A stretch of DNA of 64,000 bases. Source: Sphingomonas sp. Mn802worker. Lineage in GTDB: Bacteria > Pseudomonadota > Alphaproteobacteria > Sphingomonadales > Sphingomonadaceae. A program made the position numbers and the translations under genes. The notes beneath the pieces were generated by a model, which searched no databases, had not been told where the DNA came from, and saw only the letters and a list, made by a program, of their open reading frames with translations. Where the stretch lies: contig NZ_AORY01000015.1 in assembly GCF_000382485.1 (NCBI RefSeq), positions 124,001-188,000 on the forward strand, in the 5' to 3' direction. Positions 38,519 through 46,182 of this stretch are shown here, in pieces. Numbering within the stretch: position 1 is the first letter of the stretch; the number at the start of each line of letters is the position of its first letter.

Positions 38519-39187
38519 TCAGCGCGGCAATTGCCAGCGAACTCGGTCGTCATACCGGGCCGCCACCGCTGCACCGGTGTCGTCACGAGCCGGCTCAAAC
38601 CGGGCGCGGCGCTGATAAAGGCGGCAGGTTGCGCTATCCAGTGCGCTCGATCCACTCGATGTCGCGGCGGCGCAGCTCGTGACACGGCCATCGGTGCCGA
38701 CCTGTACGGTGATCCCGGTCACGCCCTCGTCCTCGGCACGGAGCGCAGCGGCGGGATAGTCGTCGGTCGTGATCCAGGCCCCGCGATTACCGATCGCGCG
38801 GACGCCGTTCGCCTTGCTCGGCAGCGGAGGCGATGGCGGCGGCGGCGCCACGTCGACGCGCGGAACGGGCAGGGTGATCGGTGGTGCGGGTGCCAGATCG
38901 ACGAACACCGTGTTGCTCGCCGCGGGCGAGGGGACGCGCGGTTCGACCACGGTGATGACCGACGAGTGCGACGCAGCCGCGGCGGTCTGTTCGGGTGGCG
39001 GCGTCGTGTCCGGCGGCGGCGGTGGGTCGATCGGCACGTTGCTGGTCACAAGCGTGCGCGTGACATCGTGGACGAAGCTGGTCGCCATCCTGGTGACGAA
39101 CGCGAAGCCGAGCAGTCCATGGATGATCGCGACGCCCGCGATCGTGGCGATCCGGCGGGAGCCGGCTGCCTGATCGGAATAGGACAT
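38519..39187 (-). CDS. TonB-family energy transducer
   Basis: A 222-residue protein with one N-terminal membrane segment (RRIATIAGVAIIHGLLGFAF), a long proline-rich periplasmic span (NVPIDPPPPPDTTPPPEQ, later VAPPPPSPPLP), and a C-terminal TonB-like domain (TTDDYPAAALRAEDEGVTGITVQVG, then YDDRVRWQLPR). It would link ExbBD energy to an outer-membrane receptor, or act as a TonB-like scaffold. No exbBD or receptor gene is adjacent. Sphingomonads carry many TonB paralogues. Confidence 0.87.
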   Translation of the reverse strand: MSYSDQAAGSRRIATIAGVAIIHGLLGFAFVTRMATSFVHDVTRTLVTSNVPIDPPPPPDTTPPPEQTAAAASHSSVITVVEPRVPSPAASNTVFVDLAPAPPITLPVPRVDVAPPPPSPPLPSKANGVRAIGNRGAWITTDDYPAAALRAEDEGVTGITVQVGTDGRVTSCAAATSSGSSALDSATCRLYQRRARFEPARDDTGAAVAARYDDRVRWQLPR

Positions 39188-39245
39188 GTGACATCTCTCC
39201 TAACCCGGAGAACCTGTCGAAAGCGTGGAACCGCCTGTCGACGAA

Positions 39246-39257
39246 CTCCGTACGGAG
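39246..39257. promoter_or_regulatory. 12-bp perfect palindrome between kynA and tonB-like genes
   Basis: CTCCGTACGGAG is fully self-complementary and lies 59 bases upstream of the tonB-like start. It could be an operator; no known regulator is implied. Confidence 0.25.
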
Positions 39258-39305
39258 AAGCTGCGCTCAAAATCGAAGGCGATCAAGCGGCTCGGATCAC
39301 GTAAG

Positions 39306-40142
39306 CTACAGCTGGGTGCGGACCTGCCAGAGTTCGGCGAAGAGCTCGACCTCGAGCATGCGGCGCAGGTAGCTGACGCCGCCAGTACCGCCGGTGCCGC
39401 GCTTCAGACCGATGACGCGCTCGACGGTGGTGACGTGGTTGAAGCGCCAGCGGCGGAAGTAATCCTCCAGGTCGACCAATTTCTCGGCCAGTTCGTAAAG
39501 CGGCCAGTAGCGGGTCGGATCGCGGTAGATCGTCGCCCAGGCATCGGTCACCGCCGCATCGGGCGTGCGCTCGGCATGCCAGTCGCGCGTCGGATCGGCG
39601 AGCAGCCCGCGCGCGTGAAGCAGCAGCAGTGCGGCGTCGTAGATGCTGGGGCTCGCGAGGATCTGCTCGAGCGCGGCGAGCGTGTCGGCGCGGTGGCGAT
39701 GCGGGTCCAGCATCGCGTGGTGGCGGTTGCCGCACAGGAACTCGATCGCGCGATATTGCCACGACTGGAACCCCGACGACTGGCCGAGCGCATCGCGAAA
39801 GGTCGTGTACTCGCTCGGCGTCATGGTGCGCAGCACGTCCCACGCGCCGTTCAACTGCTCGAGGATGCGGCTGACGCGCGCGAGCATCTTGAACGCGTCC
39901 GGCAGTCGGTCGGCAAGGATCGCGTCGCGCGCACCGGTCAGTTCGTGCACTGCCAGCTTCATCCAGAGTTCGCTGGTCTGGTGCTGGATGATGAACAGCA
40001 ACTCGTCGTGCGCCGCGGATCGCGGGTGTTGCGCGGTGAGCACGCGGTCGAGCGCGAGATAATCGGCATAGGCCATCTTGCCGGCGAAGTTGAGCTCGGC
40101 GCCCTGATGAGCCGGGGCGGCGTGCGGCGCGTCGTCGCTCAC
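39306..40142 (-). CDS. kynA: Tryptophan 2,3-dioxygenase
   Basis: A 278-residue heme enzyme from a GTG at 40142 that overlaps the kynU stop by four bases. Family blocks are clear: [55 protein letters not shown] and the heme ligand region [20 protein letters not shown], followed by [10 protein letters not shown]. It oxidises tryptophan to N-formylkynurenine. Kynureninase lies just upstream in the same transcript; the kynurenine formamidase kynB is not in the window. Confidence 0.96.
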   Translation of the reverse strand: MSDDAPHAAPAHQGAELNFAGKMAYADYLALDRVLTAQHPRSAAHDELLFIIQHQTSELWMKLAVHELTGARDAILADRLPDAFKMLARVSRILEQLNGAWDVLRTMTPSEYTTFRDALGQSSGFQSWQYRAIEFLCGNRHHAMLDPHRHRADTLAALEQILASPSIYDAALLLLHARGLLADPTRDWHAERTPDAAVTDAWATIYRDPTRYWPLYELAEKLVDLEDYFRRWRFNHVTTVERVIGLKRGTGGTGGVSYLRRMLEVELFAELWQVRTQL

Positions 40143-41344
40143 GTGACGGCCGCGCGGCGCTGGTATTCGGCTGCCTCGTAGGCGCGGGTGTCGATGACGT
40201 CGGCGAGGATCGTGGCGGCCTGCACCACCTCGGCCTCGGACAGGTACAAGGGTGTGAAGCCGAAGCGCAGGATGTCGGGTGCGCGCACGTCGCCGATCAC
40301 GCCGCGCGCGATCAGCGCCTGCATCACCGGATAGGCGTGGTGGTGGCGGAACGACACTTGGCTGCCGCGTGCTTGAGGATCGCGCGGGGAGGCGAGCTGT
40401 AGGCCACACTTATCGGGGGCGCAGCGCCGCTCGACCTCGCGGATGAAGGTTTCGGACAGCGCGATCGAGGCGGTGCGCAGGTCGGCCATATGGACGCCGT
40501 CCCAAGCGTCGAGCGCGGCGTCAAGGATTGACAGCGCGACGATCGGCGGCGTGCCGACGCGCATCCGCTCGATGCCGGGGGCGGGGCGATAGCCGCGCTC
40601 GAACGCGAACGGTTCGGCGTGGCCGAGCCAGCCCGACAGGATCGGCTGCGCGACATCGGCGTGGCGGGGTGCGACATAGATGAAGGCGGGGCTGCCGGGA
40701 CCGCCGTTCAGATATTTGTAGGTGCACCCGACCGCGAAGTCGGCATTGGCTTGTTCCAGATGGACGGGGATCGCGCCGGCGGAATGGGCGAGGTCCCAGA
40801 CGGTGATCGTGCCGGCCGCGTGCGCGCGTGCGGTCAGCGCCGCCATGTCGTGGAGGCGCCCGGTGCGGTAATCGACCTCGGTCAGCATCGTGACCGCGAC
40901 CGTCTCGTCGATCGCGTCGGCGACTTCTTCGGGCGCGACGACCTTCAGTTCGCGCCCGCCGAGTGCGGCGAGCAGGCCGTCGGCGATGTACAGGTCGCTC
41001 GGGAAATTGCCGCTGTCGCTCAGGACCACGCGACGATCGGGCGGCGCGAGCGCCAGTGCGGCGGCCAGCGCCTGGAACACCTTGATCGACAAGGTGTCGC
41101 CGGTGACGACGCTGCGTGGTGGTGCACCCACCAGCCGCGCGACGCGGTCGCCGACGCGAGAGGGCAGCATCATCCAGTCGCTGTCGTTCCAGGCGCGGAT
41201 CAGCTGGTCGCCCCATTGCTCGCGCAGCACTTGCCCGACGCGTGCCTGCGCGGCGAGCGGCAGCGGGCCGAGCGAGTTGCCGTCGAGGTAGATCACCCCC
41301 TCCGGCAGGTGGAACAGCGCGCGCGTGGCGGCGAAATCGGTCAT
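40139..41344 (-). CDS. kynU: Kynureninase
   Basis: A 401-residue PLP enzyme ([27 protein letters not shown] at the start). PLP contacts include [31 protein letters not shown], and the Schiff-base lysine in [20 protein letters not shown]. It cleaves kynurenine to anthranilate and alanine. First gene of a kynU-kynA operon, a compact tryptophan-to-anthranilate route. The spacing to the emrB stop upstream of it is 46 bases on the same strand. Confidence 0.96.
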   Translation of the reverse strand: MTDFAATRALFHLPEGVIYLDGNSLGPLPLAAQARVGQVLREQWGDQLIRAWNDSDWMMLPSRVGDRVARLVGAPPRSVVTGDTLSIKVFQALAAALALAPPDRRVVLSDSGNFPSDLYIADGLLAALGGRELKVVAPEEVADAIDETVAVTMLTEVDYRTGRLHDMAALTARAHAAGTITVWDLAHSAGAIPVHLEQANADFAVGCTYKYLNGGPGSPAFIYVAPRHADVAQPILSGWLGHAEPFAFERGYRPAPGIERMRVGTPPIVALSILDAALDAWDGVHMADLRTASIALSETFIREVERRCAPDKCGLQLASPRDPQARGSQVSFRHHHAYPVMQALIARGVIGDVRAPDILRFGFTPLYLSEAEVVQAATILADVIDTRAYEAAEYQRRAAVT

Positions 41345-41390
41345 GCGCGCGGGTTTAGCGGCTTCATCGCGCGACGCCTAGCAGCGCGCG

Positions 41391-43028
41391 TCAATCGGCC
41401 GCGACGACGTGTCCTTCGGGCGGGGTCGGGCGGCGGCACAGCCAGACGATGACGAGCAACGCGACGCTCAGGTACGAGCTGATGCGGAACAGGTCGGTCG
41501 AGGCGAGCAGATACGCTTGGCCCACCATCTGCCGCGTGATCGCGCCTGCCGCCTGCTCGGCCGACAGCCCCATATGCGCCAGTTGCTCGGCCGCCATGCG
41601 GTACGGCATCCCGTTGCCGATCGCTTCTGCCAGCCGCGACTGGTGCAATGCCTCGCGCCGGTCCCAGGCGGTCGTGATGATCGAGGCGGCGAACGAGCCC
41701 GCGACGATGCGCGCGAAGTTGGAGATGCCCGTCGCCGAGGGCAGCCGCTCCGCCGGGATGCGGTCAATCGCGATCGTCAGCATCGAGAGGAAGAATGTGC
41801 TCATCGACACGCCCTGCACGAGGAGCGGCAGCATGAAGTCGGTGAAGCTTGCGGTGGTCGTGAAGCCCGAGCGCATCCAGTAGCTGATCGCGAAGCCGAT
41901 GAACGCGACACTGGCGAGCAGCCGCGCGTCGAATTTGCCCGACAGGCGCGCGACGAACGGCGTCAGCACCACCGCGACGACGCCACTGGGCGCTGCAACC
42001 AGCCCGGCCCAGGTGGCGGTATAGCCGAGCTGTGTCTGCAACCACAGCGGGAGGATCAGCAGGTTGGCGAAGAACACCGCATAGCCGAGCGCGAAGGCGA
42101 GGTTGCCGATCAGGAAGTTACGGCGGGCGAACAGCGACAGGTCGACGGTCGGATTGGCGTCGGTCAGCTCCCAAATCACCCACGCGACGAAGCCGATCGC
42201 GGCGACGAGCGTCAGCACGACGATCGCGGGATCATTGAACCAGTCGGCGTTCTTGCCGAGGTCGAGCATCACCTGCAGCGCGCCGACCCAGACGACGAGC
42301 AAGCCGAGCCCGACCGCGTCGATCGGCAGCTTAGCGGTCGGCGACTCGCGCGAGTTCAGGTTGGTCCAGCACATGAACGCGACAAAGATGCCGAACGGCA
42401 CGTTGATGAGGAAGATCAGCGACCAATGGTAATTGTCGGAGATATAGCCGCCCAGGATCGGCCCCATCACCGGCGCGACCAGCGTCGTCATCGACCAGAT
42501 GCCGAGCGCGGTGGCGCGTTTCTGTGGTGGGAAGATCGCGATCAGCAGCGCCTGGCTGCCCGGCATGATTGGGCCGGCGGTCGCGCCCTGCAGCACGCGA
42601 AAGAGGATCAGCGACGGCAGGTTCCACGCGATGCCGCACAGGAACGAGGCGAGCGTGAACAGGGCGACCGCGGTGCAGAACACGCGCACAACGCCGAAGC
42701 GCCGCATCAGCCAGCCGGTCAGCGGCACCGCGATCCCGTTCGAGACCGCAAAGGCGGTGATGACCCAGGTCGAGTTGTCGCTGCTGACGCCGAGATTGCC
42801 CGCGATCGTCGGCAGCGAGACGTTGGCGATGGTCGAATCAAGCACCATCATGAAGGTGCCGAGCGCGAGCGCGAATGAGGTCAGCGCGAGTTGCCCGCCG
42901 ACCATCGGCGGAGGGCCGCCACTCACCGCCGCGCGCGCCGGGTTCGCGGCGGGACGGATCGGCGCATTGGCCTGCGCCTGCGCAGGCGCTGCCTCCGCGA
43001 GCTTGCTGGCGTCGCTCTGTTCGACCAC
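41391..43028 (-). CDS. emrB: EmrB-type drug efflux permease (DHA2 MFS family)
   Basis: A 545-residue protein with 14 predicted membrane segments after a 45-residue polar N-terminus. Motif A-like GWLMRRFGVVRVF, motif C (APVMGPILGGYISDNYHWSLIF) and the opening TFMMVLDSTIANVSLPTIAG mark it as DHA2/EmrB. It exports hydrophobic drugs by proton antiport through EmrA and an outer-membrane factor, both encoded directly upstream. It starts 7 bases after the emrA stop. Confidence 0.95.
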   Translation of the reverse strand: MVEQSDASKLAEAAPAQAQANAPIRPAANPARAAVSGGPPPMVGGQLALTSFALALGTFMMVLDSTIANVSLPTIAGNLGVSSDNSTWVITAFAVSNGIAVPLTGWLMRRFGVVRVFCTAVALFTLASFLCGIAWNLPSLILFRVLQGATAGPIMPGSQALLIAIFPPQKRATALGIWSMTTLVAPVMGPILGGYISDNYHWSLIFLINVPFGIFVAFMCWTNLNSRESPTAKLPIDAVGLGLLVVWVGALQVMLDLGKNADWFNDPAIVVLTLVAAIGFVAWVIWELTDANPTVDLSLFARRNFLIGNLAFALGYAVFFANLLILPLWLQTQLGYTATWAGLVAAPSGVVAVVLTPFVARLSGKFDARLLASVAFIGFAISYWMRSGFTTTASFTDFMLPLLVQGVSMSTFFLSMLTIAIDRIPAERLPSATGISNFARIVAGSFAASIITTAWDRREALHQSRLAEAIGNGMPYRMAAEQLAHMGLSAEQAAGAITRQMVGQAYLLASTDLFRISSYLSVALLVIVWLCRRPTPPEGHVVAAD

Positions 43029-43035
43029 GGGGATG

Positions 43036-44184
43036 TTACCGGTTCGCGGCGATGATCTGGCGGATGTTGGCCTCGACCTGCGGATCGGTGCCGGTCACCT
43101 CGCCCTTGTAGGGCGCAGCGGCGAGCTGTGCCAGCCGACCGCCCGACTTGCTGGCGGTGTCGACCACTGTCTTGACCGACAGGCCGATGCGCAAGGGATT
43201 GGCGGCGAGCTCACGCGGGTCGAGCGCGATGCGCACCGGCACGCGCTGCACGATCTTGATCCAGTTGCCGCTGGCGTTCTGCGGCGGCAGCAGCGCAAAG
43301 GCGTTGCCGCTGCCCGCGCCCACGCCGACTACCTTGCCGTGGAAGACGATGTCGTCGCCGTAGGTGTCGGCGGTGACGCGCACCGGCTGCCCGATGCGCA
43401 GGTCCTTCAGCTGCGTTTCACGGAAGTTGGCGTCGACCCAGACGCGTGTCAGCGGCACCACGGCCATCAACGGCGTGCCGGCGGCGATCTGCTGCCCGAC
43501 CTGCACCGTGCGTTGCGCGACGACGCCGTCGATCGGCGCGACCACGTGCATGTGGCTGCGCGTGATCGCGGCGCGGCGATAGGCGGCGACAGCGGCGAGC
43601 ACCGCGGGGTTGGTGTTGACGTCGGTGCCCTGGACGCTGCTCTGCGCCTGCGCGCGCTGCTGCTGGGCCAGCCGCAGATTGGCGCTGGCGACCTTCACCG
43701 CGTCGGCGGCGTGGGACAGTTCCTCGCCCGAGACCGCGCCTTCGGCGGCGGCACCGCGACGGCGCTGGTAATCGTCGCGCGCGCGGGCGAGCTCGGCCTG
43801 CGCCTGGACGATCGTCGCATCCGACTGACCGACGCGGGTGATGTCGGCGCGGGTGGCGCGCACCGCCTTCGCCAGATCGGCGGCGGCGGCGGCGACGTTC
43901 ACGTCGGCGGTGACGGGATCGAGGTCGATCAGCGGTTGCCCCGCCTTCACGCTTTGCGTGTTGTCGGCGTGGAGCGCGAGCACGGTGCCGGGATCGCGTG
44001 CGGTGATCGCGACCACGTCGCCCGCGACATAAGCGTCGTCGGTCTCCTCCTCCGGTGCTGCCAGCAGGAAGTGGAACACTGCCCAGACGATCAGCGCGAC
44101 AAGCACGACCACGCCCAGGATCGCGAAAGCGCGACGGCGTGCGCGCGGCTTGCCGGCGGGGGTCTCTACAGCAGTATCGGTCAT
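43036..44184 (-). CDS. emrA: EmrA-type membrane fusion protein (HlyD family)
   Basis: A 382-residue protein with one N-terminal membrane segment (AFAILGVVVLVALIVWAVFH), a biotinyl-lipoyl half (DAYVAGDVVAITARDPGTVL), a helical coiled-coil hairpin of about 130 residues, then VVAPIDGVVAQRTVQVGQQI and VWVDANFRETQLKDLRIGQP. This is the EmrA layout. It bridges EmrB to the outer-membrane factor across the periplasm. Its ATG overlaps the stop of the outer-membrane factor gene by four bases. Confidence 0.95.
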   Translation of the reverse strand: MTDTAVETPAGKPRARRRAFAILGVVVLVALIVWAVFHFLLAAPEEETDDAYVAGDVVAITARDPGTVLALHADNTQSVKAGQPLIDLDPVTADVNVAAAAADLAKAVRATRADITRVGQSDATIVQAQAELARARDDYQRRRGAAAEGAVSGEELSHAADAVKVASANLRLAQQQRAQAQSSVQGTDVNTNPAVLAAVAAYRRAAITRSHMHVVAPIDGVVAQRTVQVGQQIAAGTPLMAVVPLTRVWVDANFRETQLKDLRIGQPVRVTADTYGDDIVFHGKVVGVGAGSGNAFALLPPQNASGNWIKIVQRVPVRIALDPRELAANPLRIGLSVKTVVDTASKSGGRLAQLAAAPYKGEVTGTDPQVEANIRQIIAANR

Positions 44185-45608
44185 CGGGGTGTCACGTCCT
44201 GAGCAGGGTCGAAGCCGCCACCGAGCGCGATGGCGAGTTGCGCGCGCGCGAGCAGCGCGTCGATCGAAAGGTTGGCGGCGGCAAGCTGCGCGTCGAGCAA
44301 TCGCACGTCATTGTCGACGAGGTCGAGCCGGCTATCGAGCCCGCTCTGCACCCGAATCGCGTTCAGGCGACCGGTCTCGGCGAAGCCCGAGACGACCTGC
44401 TGCTGTCGCGTGCGTTCGACGTCGGCGGCGCGGACCTGCGCGATCGCATCGGCGGCCTGGCGCGCGGCGTCGATCACCGACTGGTTGTACTGCGCGGTGG
44501 CGACATCGACGAGCGCGGTCGCGCCCTCCAGCTCGGCGCGCAGCCGGCCATTGTCGAACAGCGGCAGATGGATCGCCGCGCCGCCGCCCGCCGTGCCGGC
44601 GTCGAGATCGAGGAAGTTGCCGAAGCCGATCGCCTGCAATCCCACCAGCGCGGTCAGGTTGACGTTGGGGTAGAAGGCGCGGCGCGCGACCTGCCGCCCG
44701 GCTGATGCCGCCTCGACGCGCGCGCGTGCGGCAGCGACATCGGCGCGGCGTGACAGGAGGTCGGCGGGGATTTGCGCCGGGATCGGCAGCGCGACATCAG
44801 TCGGCAGATGCGTGGCACCGATCTGCGCGGCATAGTCGCTGCCGCGTCCGGCCAGTGCGGCGAGCGCGTTGGTGGCGAGCACGCGCGCGGCCTGCGCCTG
44901 CACCAGCACGAGGCGCGCCTGTGCGAGCAGGGTGCCTGCCGCCTGTTGATCAAGCCGGCTGGCAAGACGGTTGCGGACGCGCGCGTCGATCAGGCGGACA
45001 CTCTGCTGGCGTGCCGCGATGGTGCGTGTCGCGATCGCGGCCTGTCGCTCGGCGCGCGCGACTTCGGCGTAGCTTTGCATCACCGAGCCCGCGATCATCA
45101 GCCGTGCGGCGGCGATGTCATATTGTGCGGCCTGGAGGCTGGCACCCGCCTGCGCGATCGCGGCCTTCTGTCGGCCGAACAGGTCGAGGTTCCAGTCGAG
45201 CCCGGCTTGCGCGGTGCCGATCGCGCGGACGGTGCCGGCGAAAGGCGGCGGGATGGTGTAGCGCCCCGACAGTCGCGAGCCCTGCACCTGCCCGTCGAAC
45301 GTGACGTTCGGTCCACGCTCCGAGCCTTGCCGCGCGAGTACCGCCTGCGCCTGCCGCGTCCGCGCGAGCGCGACGTCGAGCGACGGGTTGCCTGCCAGCG
45401 CGTCGGCGATCAACCGGTCGAGTTGGGGATCGCCGACGACGGTCCAGAAGTCGGGCGCAAGTTGGACGGAAGGTCCGGCGAGCGCGAGGTCGCTCGCCGC
45501 CTTGAGCGTCAGCACCGGACGCGTGTCGGGCGGCGTACAGCCGGCCAGTGCCATCGGCGCGGTGGCGGCGAACAGGCGCGCCGACAAAGCGGCGGAGAAA
45601 CGGGTCAT
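44181..45608 (-). CDS. NodT-family outer-membrane efflux lipoprotein
   Basis: A 475-residue TolC-like protein; the ATG at 45608 starts a lipoprotein signal with lipobox LAGC. Two OEP repeats follow, with DPQLDRLIADALAGNPSLDV and the second-half FYPNVNLTALVGLQAIGFG, DNGRLRAELEGA and QAADAIAQVRA. It forms the outer-membrane channel of the Emr pump. Coupled by ATGA overlaps both to marR before it and to emrA after it, so the four genes form one operon. Confidence 0.93.
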   Translation of the reverse strand: MTRFSAALSARLFAATAPMALAGCTPPDTRPVLTLKAASDLALAGPSVQLAPDFWTVVGDPQLDRLIADALAGNPSLDVALARTRQAQAVLARQGSERGPNVTFDGQVQGSRLSGRYTIPPPFAGTVRAIGTAQAGLDWNLDLFGRQKAAIAQAGASLQAAQYDIAAARLMIAGSVMQSYAEVARAERQAAIATRTIAARQQSVRLIDARVRNRLASRLDQQAAGTLLAQARLVLVQAQAARVLATNALAALAGRGSDYAAQIGATHLPTDVALPIPAQIPADLLSRRADVAAARARVEAASAGRQVARRAFYPNVNLTALVGLQAIGFGNFLDLDAGTAGGGAAIHLPLFDNGRLRAELEGATALVDVATAQYNQSVIDAARQAADAIAQVRAADVERTRQQQVVSGFAETGRLNAIRVQSGLDSRLDLVDNDVRLLDAQLAAANLSIDALLARAQLAIALGGGFDPAQDVTPR

Positions 45609-46054
45609 GCGAAATGTTCCAACGTGCGGCGCAGCTTCTGCAACTGCGCGATCAGCGAAGCGGCCTCGTCCGCGCTCCAGTCGGCGAGCACCGCGTTCCA
45701 CAACGCGATCACTCCGTCGCGGCAGCGCATCGCGACCGCATCGCCTTCCTGGGTGAGCGACAGATTGACCAGACGGCGGTCGGCATCGTCACGGTCGCGC
45801 TGCACCAGACCTTTCGTTTCCAGCACATCGATCACCCGCGTCATCGCACCCTTGTCGTGCGCGAGATCGCGCGCGAGCGCGGCGCAGTTGGTCATGCCGA
45901 AGTGGATCGCGATCATGGTCGACCATTGGATGCCGGTGATGCCATGATCGGCGCACACGCGGTCGAGCAGCGCGTACCCCAGTTGGTGGCTCGCACGCAG
46001 CAGATAACCGATCGACGTGTCGGGAAAGAATGTGTCTCGCGTGTAAACGCTCAT
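45605..46054 (-). CDS. MarR-family regulator of the efflux operon
   Basis: A 149-residue winged-helix protein starting MSVYTRDTFFPDTSIGYLLR. The recognition part is LARDLAHDKGAMTRVIDVLE and the wing is RDRDDADRRLVNLSLTQEG, both typical of MarR. It is the first gene of the marR-OMF-emrA-emrB operon and most likely represses it, with release by a drug-like ligand. A TTGC-N4-GCAA palindrome just before its start is the probable operator. Confidence 0.93.
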   Translation of the reverse strand: MSVYTRDTFFPDTSIGYLLRASHQLGYALLDRVCADHGITGIQWSTMIAIHFGMTNCAALARDLAHDKGAMTRVIDVLETKGLVQRDRDDADRRLVNLSLTQEGDAVAMRCRDGVIALWNAVLADWSADEAASLIAQLQKLRRTLEHFA

Positions 46055-46059
46055 GACGG

Positions 46060-46071
46060 TTGCTATGGCAA
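46060..46071 (-). promoter_or_regulatory. Candidate MarR operator
   Basis: On the minus strand TTGCCATAGCAA is an inverted repeat (TTGC/GCAA) only 6 bases ahead of the marR start, inside a longer stretch with a repeated GGTTGC. The form fits MarR/EmrR sites and would block the operon. Confidence 0.5.
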
Positions 46072-46182
46072 TGGTTGCATCGGCAGTCAACCGTGCAGCT
46101 GTAAAGATTAGTGGCGGTCGCCCATTGCCGCGTGCCGGGCCGCTGCTATGCTCGGGCAAAACACCAAGGGAGCGTGCCAGTC

